Shown piece by piece: positions 43,222 through 50,353 of a stretch of DNA of 64,000 nt. The position numbers and the translations under genes are program-made. The notes under the pieces are model-generated. The model had not been told where the DNA came from and made no database searches. It saw only the letters and a program-made list of their open reading frames with translations. The stretch is taken from positions 124,001 to 188,000 of the forward strand of contig PLZG01000098.1 in the NCBI GenBank assembly GCA_003152075.1. Direction: 5' to 3'. How positions within the stretch are numbered: the stretch's first letter is position 1; every line of letters begins with the position of its first letter. Origin of the DNA: a candidate division FCPU426 bacterium (GTDB lineage Bacteria; Oederibacteriota; Muellerivitia; Muellerivitales; Muellerivitaceae).

Positions 43222-45267
43222 TTAGAAGGCCAGATGGGGCTTGGTTTTCTCCCCTGACAATTCCAACATTCGGCCAAGACAATAATAAAGATGGGGCGTC
43301 GGAACCCCGGTTTGAATGGCTTTTTGATAGGCCCGGGCGGCGCCCCGGTAATCTCCCGCCTCACTTTCAAAAAAAGCTATTTTTTCCCAATAAATACAGG
43401 AAAGAAACGGGTCCTCTTTGAATTGAACTTCAAAGGGCTTGAATTGTTCCGGGAATTGAGCGAACGAACTCAAAGGACTGCGGTTAAATACCTGTCGGTT
43501 AATTTCACGACATGTCTGATCGGTTTGAATCCAAGCCTGAAGCGTCAAGGGGTTAAAATCATCTGGGGGTATCAAATATAAAGCCAAGGATTGAGGCTCA
43601 CCCTTGTCCAATGGTTGTTGTTCGAGGTGAGGAAATTTTTTTTGAAGATAAAGCTGGTAGTCACTGGAGATCAGTAAAGCGGCCCAACTGGAATTTGTCC
43701 TAGAATATCCAAGGTTTTGAAGACGGTCATATGAATAACTTGGTACCGCCAAGGTTTTATTGACGTAATCCAAATTAAATTCAGAAAAAACAAATAGAGG
43801 GCCTGTTTCAGGGATTTTATTCCGAAGTATGTTGTCGATTTGAAAATATTTAACCGATCTCCATTCCTGGGTGGTGGAGGTTAGACGGGGGTCGCAGTAA
43901 CACCACGTGAAATGGTAAAAGCTTAAGAGGCCCGAAAGAACTATTAAACACAGGATCCAACCCCAAGGCTTTATTTTTGGAGGGGAAGAAGCCAAACATT
44001 GAATTCCCCCGGTCGACAAACCCACTAGGTAAAACATGGTTGGAACGATTCGTAGAATTTCTATGTTGTTACTTAAGGCCCCGGGTAGGCAAGAGAGGAA
44101 AAGGGCTCCAAAAAAGCAAAGAAGCACGACCCGGTTTAGTTTCTTTATGGCGAACAAGGCTCCCAACATGGCCAAAGAGCCTGACAGGGAGTCCAGAAAA
44201 CCGCCCCAAACGGGGCCGTATGGGAAACTTCCAAGCCCATCCCAAAAAATCGAAATCCAATAGAGACAAAAAAACTTTGGAAAATCCATTCCGCCGAATT
44301 TTTCCTGGTAATGAGCCATTCCCCCCGGGGAAAGGCGGGCCACAATTAAGGGCAAGATTAAAGCCGCGCTGATCAAGCAAAATGAAAAGAAAAAGATTTT
44401 GTCCGAAGGCTTTTTATGAAACGCATGGATAAAAAAAATCCCTAAGAGGGCGACCCAAACCGTTGCCCAGCCCGGATAAGTATAAAAGCCGATTCCCGAG
44501 GACAGGGACAATCCTATTATGCTGAGCCACTTTGAGTTTGAATGATTCGATTTGAAAAACCAGCCTAGGCAGCCAAAGGCTAAACATAAGAATAGGGGAA
44601 CGAGCGCATGAGGAAGGCAAAAACGGGACAACATCAATCCCCAAAAAGAAAAAGTCAGGAAACAACAAAAAATAAAGGAAAGGGCCCTGGGAAAATATTG
44701 TCTGGCGGCCCAGTAGGCCGTCAGGGAGGTAAATATTGAAATTAAGGCCAAAAAAACCCGGAGGGATAATAGGGACGGCTGGAAAATTTTGAAAAATCCC
44801 CCGAGAAGCCAAATAAAGAGCGGCTCAAGACGATTATGAGACCATAAAAGATCCCAATGCCAATCTCGAATTTGGCCAAGGGCTAAATAAGAAAAAATAC
44901 CCTCGTCGCTGTTGGGCCAGAAGGGAAGATCCGTCAGTTTATAAAATCGAGTGATTCCCAGGGAAAGAACAAAGAAAAACCATAAAACCAGCGGGGGGGC
45001 TCCCCAGGTATGGGATGCAGTTGAAGCCCAATCCCTTTTTGGGCTTGAGGTTTTGCCTGATACTGGGCGCTCTAAGATTGTCCAAAGGGCGATTCCGAAT
45101 GGCAATAATAAGCCGAAAAAGCCTATCCAGAGTTTTACGGTCAGGGATAAAGTGAAATAAGAAATGAGTGTATTTGAAACCAGGAATATTCCGAAATAGG
45201 CCCAAGGGGAGAAGGGAATTGGGTGTATTGGGATTCGAATCGAGGAACCAGGGTTGGCCTTTGGCAT
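43222..45267 (-). CDS. GT-C glycosyltransferase-like membrane protein with C-terminal TPR (family copy 8)
   Basis: 681 aa from ATG 45267. The frame also has an ATG at 45285, but that ATG overlaps the predicted -10 box (ATGTTAAAAT), so it should not be in the mRNA. TAAAAT ends 8 bases before ATG 45267. The first outer loop is RFYKLTDLPFWPNSDEGIFS with Asp121-Glu122. The ExxR motif is in NNIEILRIVP. The C-terminal domain has SYSYDRLQNLGYSRTNSSW and a TPR-like end (AYQKAIQTGVPTPHLYYCLG). It ends slightly earlier than copy 7. It follows prfC by 54 bases on the same strand. Confidence 0.77.
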   Translation of the reverse strand: MPKANPGSSIRIPIHPIPFSPWAYFGIFLVSNTLISYFTLSLTVKLWIGFFGLLLPFGIALWTILERPVSGKTSSPKRDWASTASHTWGAPPLVLWFFFVLSLGITRFYKLTDLPFWPNSDEGIFSYLALGQIRDWHWDLLWSHNRLEPLFIWLLGGFFKIFQPSLLSLRVFLALISIFTSLTAYWAARQYFPRALSFIFCCFLTFSFWGLMLSRFCLPHALVPLFLCLAFGCLGWFFKSNHSNSKWLSIIGLSLSSGIGFYTYPGWATVWVALLGIFFIHAFHKKPSDKIFFFSFCLISAALILPLIVARLSPGGMAHYQEKFGGMDFPKFFCLYWISIFWDGLGSFPYGPVWGGFLDSLSGSLAMLGALFAIKKLNRVVLLCFFGALFLSCLPGALSNNIEILRIVPTMFYLVGLSTGGIQCLASSPPKIKPWGWILCLIVLSGLLSFYHFTWCYCDPRLTSTTQEWRSVKYFQIDNILRNKIPETGPLFVFSEFNLDYVNKTLAVPSYSYDRLQNLGYSRTNSSWAALLISSDYQLYLQKKFPHLEQQPLDKGEPQSLALYLIPPDDFNPLTLQAWIQTDQTCREINRQVFNRSPLSSFAQFPEQFKPFEVQFKEDPFLSCIYWEKIAFFESEAGDYRGAARAYQKAIQTGVPTPHLYYCLGRMLELSGEKTKPHLAF

Positions 45268-45275
45268 TGAAAAAG

Positions 45276-45281
45276 ATTTTA
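45276..45281 (-). promoter_or_regulatory. Predicted extended -10 box (TGT-TAAAAT) for copy 8
   Basis: ATGTTAAAATCTTTTTC on the minus strand, identical over 17 bases to the word before copy 7, ends one base before ATG 45267. It lies in the gap after prfC. Confidence 0.55.
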
Positions 45282-45321
45282 ACATGGGGATTAAATTTTT
45301 ATTTTCTAATCTTAAACTGGC

Positions 45322-46920
45322 TTAGGCCATATCCACTAAATTGTGGTTGGGGCATTTCTTCGCGGTGTAGTCCTTATCCCAGGGAGTCCTGAAGAGGACC
45401 ACCGGGCGGTTTTGTTTATCCTTGGTTTTTAAGACCTGGACTGGCGGGTCAAAGGAATCGGGGTCCCCGATCAACCAGGCGCTGCAGGTGTAAGGCAGGA
45501 GTTCCAAATCGCTTTCCACCCCGTATTCGGCCTTGAGGCGGTACTGAAGGACGTCAAACTGCAAGCGCCCCACGGCCGCGACGAAAAATTCCATCTCATC
45601 CCAGCTTTTAAGCATTTGAACTGTGCCTTCGGCCGTCATTTGTTCCACGCCTTTGTCGAAGGACTTGCGCTTGGTGACGTCCTTGGGCCGGACCCGCGCG
45701 AAAATCTCAGGCTGGAATGAGGGTAGGGGTTTGAAATTGAAACCGCCGGTCAAGGAGATGGTGTCCCCGATGGCGAAGGTTCCGGGGTTGATGACTCCCA
45801 CCACGTCGCCAGGATAGGCCAGGTCAACCGTATTTCGGTCGGACGCCAGCATCGAGTGGGGACGGGAGAGTCTTAGGTCCTTGTTCAAACGGTGGTGCTT
45901 TACCACCAGGTCGCGCTCAAAGCGGCCCGAGCAGATCCTCAGGAATGCCGTGCTGTCCCGGTGCTTGGGGTTCATGTTGGCCTGGAGCTTGAACACGTAA
46001 GCGGAAAAGGGGGTTTCCACCGGGTCGATAATGATTTCCCCATTGGGTGTGTCGGCCGGCCGGGGGCCGGGGGGCGGGGCCATTTCCACGAAGGCGTCAA
46101 AGAAGGGTTCGACTCCGAAATTGGTCAGGGCTGAGGCGAAGAAAACGGGGGTGACTTTCCCTTCCAGGAACTCAGCGTAGTCGTAAGAATTTCCGGCCAC
46201 ATCCAAGAGTTCCATGTCCTGGTGCATTTTTTCCCAGAGTTCCTCCGAAAGGTGCGACTTAACGTCCGGGTCGCTCAAGGAAATCCGCTCGATCGCCGCC
46301 TTGGCGGCGCCGCCCACGGATACTTTTTTAAAAAGTAGAAGCTCCTTTACGCGGCGGTCAACCACCCCGGCGAATTCACGGCCTGAGCCTACCGGCCAGT
46401 TAATGGCGGAAGAATGGATCCCCAGGACTTCCTCGACCTCGTGCATCAGGTCCAAGGGTTCCCGGCCTGGTAGGTCCATCTTGTTGATGAAGGTCATGAC
46501 GGGGATTCCCCTCAGCCGGCAAACTTTAAAGAGCTTGCGGGTCTGGGTTTCCACGCCCTTAGCTGCGTCAATGACCATGATGGCGCAGTCGGCGGCGGTC
46601 AGGGTGCGGTAGGTGTCCTCAGAGAAGTCCTGGTGGCCCGGCGTGTCCAGCACGTTGATGATGGCGTTTTTATAGGGGAATTGCATGGCGGAGGCGGTGA
46701 TGGAAATACCCCGTTCCTGTTCCATGCCCATCCAGTCGGAAACCGCGACCTTGCCGCCCTTGCGGCCTCTAACCATACCGGCGGTCTGGATCATGCCGGA
46801 ATAAAGCAGGAGTTTCTCGGTTAGCGTGGTCTTTCCCGCGTCCGGATGGCTGATGATGGCAAAGGTGCGCCGCTTGGCGATCGCGTTTTTAATCTCTGTG
46901 GTTAGGGCCGGGTCAGTCAT
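45322..46920 (-). CDS. prfC: Peptide chain release factor 3
   Basis: 532 aa GTPase that recycles RF1/RF2 after termination. G motifs: SHPDAGKTTLTEKLLLYSG (G1), a GISIT effector region (G2), DTPGHQDFSEDTYRTLTAAD (G3, the RF3 form) and FINKMDLPGREP (G4). The C-terminal part (AAVGRLQFDVLQYRLKAEYG) is typical. Length matches the family. ATG 46920 has no ribosome site; TAAGAT lies 9 bases upstream, again suggesting a leaderless transcript. Confidence 0.97.
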   Translation of the reverse strand: MTDPALTTEIKNAIAKRRTFAIISHPDAGKTTLTEKLLLYSGMIQTAGMVRGRKGGKVAVSDWMGMEQERGISITASAMQFPYKNAIINVLDTPGHQDFSEDTYRTLTAADCAIMVIDAAKGVETQTRKLFKVCRLRGIPVMTFINKMDLPGREPLDLMHEVEEVLGIHSSAINWPVGSGREFAGVVDRRVKELLLFKKVSVGGAAKAAIERISLSDPDVKSHLSEELWEKMHQDMELLDVAGNSYDYAEFLEGKVTPVFFASALTNFGVEPFFDAFVEMAPPPGPRPADTPNGEIIIDPVETPFSAYVFKLQANMNPKHRDSTAFLRICSGRFERDLVVKHHRLNKDLRLSRPHSMLASDRNTVDLAYPGDVVGVINPGTFAIGDTISLTGGFNFKPLPSFQPEIFARVRPKDVTKRKSFDKGVEQMTAEGTVQMLKSWDEMEFFVAAVGRLQFDVLQYRLKAEYGVESDLELLPYTCSAWLIGDPDSFDPPVQVLKTKDKQNRPVVLFRTPWDKDYTAKKCPNHNLVDMA

Positions 46921-46929
46921 AAGGGCGGT

Positions 46930-46935
46930 ATCTTA
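46930..46935 (-). promoter_or_regulatory. Predicted -10 box (TAAGAT) for prfC
   Basis: TAAGAT on the minus strand ends 9 bases before ATG 46920, with no purine-rich ribosome site between. Confidence 0.4.
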
Positions 46936-46964
46936 GCAAATTCTACGGGTTCCACAATCTGAAT

Positions 46965-46976
46965 GGTTCTTGAACC
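46965..46976. promoter_or_regulatory. Perfect 12-base palindrome GGTTCTTGAACC upstream of the ATPase gene
   Basis: GGTTC-TT-GAACC in the divergent gap between prfC and the P-loop ATPase gene, 65 bases before the latter. It could be an operator. No repeat of it was noticed elsewhere in the window. Confidence 0.3.
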
Positions 46977-47041
46977 GATTTAAACAACTTATTAAACTAA
47001 TTTGCTTTATGTTGGAATAGAAATTTGTATATGGGGCATGA

Positions 47042-48553
47042 ATGAAAAAACAAGAAGTGTTGAGCCAAATGTCATTAGGCGCAACCATATCTGAAGACGA
47101 AGCACGGCAATTAGAAAAATATTTTGTTAATACAAATCAATGGCAACGAATCCTGGCAGGGGATGTAGATATTGTTTATGGACCTAAGGGATCAGGAAAA
47201 AGTGCTATTTATGCAATGCTGAACAATAAAAAATTAGAATTGTTTGATAGGAATATTCTAATAATTCTCGCCGAAAATCCTAGAGGAACGCCTGCATTTA
47301 AAGATTTGGTCGCCGACCCTCCTACAACCGAAGAACAATTTAGGGCATTATGGAAAACTTATTTTTTGATGTTGATTGGTAATTTATTTAAAGAAGAAGG
47401 TATAAAGAATGATGAAGCATTAAAGCTGGTTAAATACTTAGAAGATGAGAAGTTAATTCCAAGAGACCAAAGTCTCAGCGCGTATATAAAGATTGCTATG
47501 GATTTCGTAAAAAGACTTACCACGCCAGAAGCTCTTGAAACAGAAGTTGGTCTTAATCCGATTACAGGAACTCCCGAAAGTTTTAAAGGTCGAATAATTC
47601 TTAAAGAACCAAGTGCCAAACAAAGTGAAGATGGAATAGTATCCATTGATAAATTGGTTTCAATAGCAAATCTAGCTTTGGAAAAAGAAAAGTTCTTTGC
47701 TTGGATACTCCTTGATAGGTTAGACGTTGCCTTTACTGAAAACGTTCTTTTGGAAGAAAATGCATTAAGGGCTTTGTTTAAAGTTTATTTAGATTTAGCT
47801 GCATTTGATCATATTAAGATAAAGGTTTTTCTTCGAACGGACATCTGGAATAGGATAACCAAAGGTGGTTTTAGAGAAGCTAGCCACATAACCCGGCATG
47901 TAACAATATCTTGGGATTTACAATCTTTATTGAATTTGATTATTAGAAGAATTCTTCAGAATGAGTCATTGAATAAATATTATGAAATTAAACCAGAAGA
48001 AATTTTGTCGGACGCTGGAAAACAAAGAGAATTATTTTACAGAATCTATCCAAAAAAAGTTGATGTTGGAGATAAAAAGCCAGAAACGTTTATCTGGATG
48101 CTCAGTCGAACGGTTGATGGAATAAGAAAAAATGCGCCCCGTGAATTAATTCAGCTTTTATCATTTGCCAAAGACTCTCAGCTTAGAAAATTAGAAATGG
48201 GCGAAGGCGATCCCGAAGGTGAAGCATTATTTGTAAATACGTCGATAAAGGATGGCTTAAAAGAAGTTTCGAAAGTAAGGTTAACTCAAACTCTTTTTGC
48301 AGAATACCCCGAGGTGAGAGAGTTTCTTTTAAAGTTAAAAAATCAAAAAACTCAACAAAACATTAAAGCATTATCCGAAATTTGGAACTTAGAGTATTCG
48401 GAAACAGAAAAAATCGTTGAAGAATTAATAGAAATAGGTTTCTTTGAAAAAAGAACTTCAAAAGAAGGTGAAACCTCTTATTGGGTTCCATTTCTTTATC
48501 GTGATGAACTTGATATGGTTCAAGGTGCTGCCGAAACTTCTGAAGATCAATAA
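47042..48553 (+). CDS. P-loop ATPase, Sll1717-like family, AT-rich
   Basis: 503 aa. Walker A GPKGSGKS at residues 47-54. A hydrophobic strand ending in Asp (FFAWILLDRLDVAF, about 220-234) serves as Walker B. The N-terminal block DEARQLEKYFVNTNQW and VDIVYGPKGSGKSAIY match the family named after cyanobacterial Sll1717. The C-terminal end (LSEIWNLEYSETEKIVEELI) looks like a winged helix, so DNA binding is possible. Its base composition is much poorer in GC than prfC and gcvT on either side, pointing to recent transfer. Family members are often found in defence or mobile contexts (general knowledge); here no partner gene is seen. The stop is 3 bases before gcvT. Confidence 0.8.
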   Translation: MKKQEVLSQMSLGATISEDEARQLEKYFVNTNQWQRILAGDVDIVYGPKGSGKSAIYAMLNNKKLELFDRNILIILAENPRGTPAFKDLVADPPTTEEQFRALWKTYFLMLIGNLFKEEGIKNDEALKLVKYLEDEKLIPRDQSLSAYIKIAMDFVKRLTTPEALETEVGLNPITGTPESFKGRIILKEPSAKQSEDGIVSIDKLVSIANLALEKEKFFAWILLDRLDVAFTENVLLEENALRALFKVYLDLAAFDHIKIKVFLRTDIWNRITKGGFREASHITRHVTISWDLQSLLNLIIRRILQNESLNKYYEIKPEEILSDAGKQRELFYRIYPKKVDVGDKKPETFIWMLSRTVDGIRKNAPRELIQLLSFAKDSQLRKLEMGEGDPEGEALFVNTSIKDGLKEVSKVRLTQTLFAEYPEVREFLLKLKNQKTQQNIKALSEIWNLEYSETEKIVEELIEIGFFEKRTSKEGETSYWVPFLYRDELDMVQGAAETSEDQ

Positions 48554-48556
48554 AAC

Positions 48557-49654
48557 ATGGAAGATAAAATGAGAAATACTTTTTGCTTAGAATGGGATCA
48601 AGCCCACGGCGCCAAACTGGTGGATTTCCACGGCTGGAACATGCCCGTTTCTTACGCCAAGGGTATTTTGGCCGAACATGAGGCCACCCGGACCAGCGCC
48701 GGTCTTTTCAATATTTCCCACATGGGGCGGCTTCGAATCCACGGCCCCCAAGCCTATAAGTTCTCCAACTACGCTTTCACCAACGACCTGACCCACTGCC
48801 CTATCGGCAGCGCCCTCTATGGTTTTCTCCTCAACGATAAGGGTGGCATTATTGATGATGTGATTATCTATAAAGAGGCCAATGACCGGTTTCTTTGGAT
48901 CATCAACGCGGGGGGGCGTGAAACGGATGTGGAGCATTTGAAGCGGCTCTCGGCAGGGAAAGATTTGACCATGGATGTCTTGTCCGATCAAACAGCTCTT
49001 TTAGCCCTGCAAGGCCCCAAGGCCGACGCGATTTTGAAACGCCTGGCGAAGGATGTGGATCTGGATAAGATTCCCTATTTTGGTTTTGGTCGGGGCACGA
49101 TTCAGGGTAAGTCCGCTTTTATCATGGCTACCGGTTATACGGGGGAAGACGGCTACGAAGTCATGGTGGATGTGAAGGATGCGCCAATGATTTGGGATTT
49201 ACTCACTACCCAGCCGGAAGTGACAGCTTGCGGCCTGGGCGCACGGGATTCCCTACGCCTAGAAGCGGGGCTACCGCTCCACGGCAATGATATTGATGAA
49301 ACCACCCAACCATACGAAGCCGGGTTGGGATGGGCGGTTAAAATGGACAAGGAAGGCGGTTTTTTTGGAAAGGAAGCCCTCAATAAAACACCGGGCCGCA
49401 AGCTCATTGGGCTTACCCTAGAGGGGCAGAATATCCCCCGTTCGCATTACAAAGTCGTCAGCGAAGGAAAAGAAGCCGGGGAAGTCACCAGCGGTGTTTT
49501 CTCACCCACTTTGAAAAAAGGAATAGCGCTGGCTTACGTGAAAATCGAATTCCTCGATAAGCCCCTGGCTGTTGATATCCGGGGGAAGGCTGTTCCGGCC
49601 CCGAAAACCAAGCTTCCTTGGGTGCGACATGTCTCAAAAGCAAAACAAAAATAG
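48557..49654 (+). CDS. gcvT: Glycine cleavage system T protein (aminomethyltransferase)
   Basis: 365 aa. Transfers the methylene carbon from aminomethyl-lipoyl GcvH to tetrahydrofolate. Family blocks: AKLVDFHGWNMPVSYAKGI, GLFNISHMGRLRIHGP, GGIIDDVIIYK, TGYTGEDGYEVM and GLGARDSLRLEAGLPLHGND (folate-binding region). ATG 48557 follows the ATPase stop by 3 bases; ATG 48569, with GGAAGA 4 bases upstream, is equally possible. No glycine riboswitch is seen upstream. If the ATPase gene was inserted here, gcvT may now depend on that gene's promoter. Confidence 0.96.
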   Translation: MEDKMRNTFCLEWDQAHGAKLVDFHGWNMPVSYAKGILAEHEATRTSAGLFNISHMGRLRIHGPQAYKFSNYAFTNDLTHCPIGSALYGFLLNDKGGIIDDVIIYKEANDRFLWIINAGGRETDVEHLKRLSAGKDLTMDVLSDQTALLALQGPKADAILKRLAKDVDLDKIPYFGFGRGTIQGKSAFIMATGYTGEDGYEVMVDVKDAPMIWDLLTTQPEVTACGLGARDSLRLEAGLPLHGNDIDETTQPYEAGLGWAVKMDKEGGFFGKEALNKTPGRKLIGLTLEGQNIPRSHYKVVSEGKEAGEVTSGVFSPTLKKGIALAYVKIEFLDKPLAVDIRGKAVPAPKTKLPWVRHVSKAKQK

Positions 49655-49795
49655 TTGTCGTTAGGAGGCACGAAGTTTGTACCGAAGCAACCAAAGTTCA
49701 TGGGTGGTTTGAGCCTTCGTCTGGATTTTTATATAAAAAAGGTTGCTTCGTCATGAACGCCCGATTATTCGACGGTCATTCCTCGCAATGACAAC
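49654..49795. repeat. MITE-like palindromic element between gcvT and gcvH
   Basis: About 142 bases. The ends are imperfect inverted repeats: GTTGTCGTTAGGAGG at the left (starting in the gcvT stop codon) and the complement of GTTGTCATTGCGAGG at the right (12 of 15 match). Inner arms ACCGAAGCAACC and GGTTGCTTCGTC also pair. The end sequence GTCATTGCGAGG and arm GCTTCGTC are typical of short non-coding elements found between genes in many bacteria. No coding capacity. Confidence 0.7.
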
Positions 49796-49908
49796 TTAAA
49801 ACTGTAAAACACTTATGGAAAACTTTTTTGTTTTTGGTATATTCATGCCTTCACCACACTCCCCGACGCCATTCAAACCAAAGACATTCCCTCATTTCAG
49901 GAGCTTTC

Positions 49909-50277
49909 ATGCGCAAGTTCGCCAAAACCCACGAATGGTATGAAGACATAGGCGGCGGCAAGATCCGTATTGGCATTTCCAAGCACGCGGCCCATGAACT
50001 TTCGGACGTTGTTTTTGTCGAACTGCCGGACGTGGGAAAGAAGCTCTCCGACAAGCAAAGCCTTTGTATCCTGGAATCCGTCAAAGCCGTGGCGGACGCC
50101 TATAGCCCGGCGGGTACGGTGGTGGAAGTGAACACCAAGCTCAAGGATCAAGCCAGCCTAGTCAATCAGGACCCGGAAGGGGCCGGTTGGATCGCCGTGG
50201 TACAGTTGGACAATCCCAAGGCCCTGGACGAATACCTCGCCGAAGCTGATTATTTAAAGACCATCGTCGCGCATTGA
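49909..50277 (+). CDS. gcvH: Glycine cleavage system H protein
   Basis: 122 aa lipoyl carrier. The lipoylated lysine is Lys59 in LESVKAVADAYSP. THEWYED near the N-terminus and NQDPEGAGWI near the C-terminus fit the family. AGGAG lies 5 bases before ATG 49909; the longer frame from 49828 is not supported. Modified by LipA and the LipM/LplA-like enzyme encoded elsewhere in the window. Short palindromic elements occupy the gaps on both sides. Confidence 0.97.
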   Translation: MRKFAKTHEWYEDIGGGKIRIGISKHAAHELSDVVFVELPDVGKKLSDKQSLCILESVKAVADAYSPAGTVVEVNTKLKDQASLVNQDPEGAGWIAVVQLDNPKALDEYLAEADYLKTIVAH

Positions 50278-50283
50278 ACCTGA

Positions 50284-50333
50284 TGTAAGGGCGCAATTTA
50301 TCGCGTCTGGGGGCCATGAATGTCGCCCCTACA
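50284..50333. repeat. Short palindromic element (GTAGGGGC type) between gcvH and gcvP
   Basis: TGTAAGGGCG at the left and CGCCCCTACA at the right are inverted repeats (one mismatch) about 50 bases apart end to end. A longer relative lies at 62788-62860. Confidence 0.6.
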
Positions 50334-50353
50334 GTCTACGTAATGGAGTTTTC

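Noticed and set aside
45268-45285. Upstream ATG as the start of GT-C/TPR copy 8
   Set aside because: The ATG is part of ATGTTAAAAT, the predicted extended -10 box, which also occurs out of frame before copy 7.
48480-48569. Glycine riboswitch before gcvT
   Set aside because: gcvT follows the ATPase stop by 3 bases and no tandem glycine-aptamer-like structure can be recognised there or before the ATPase gene.
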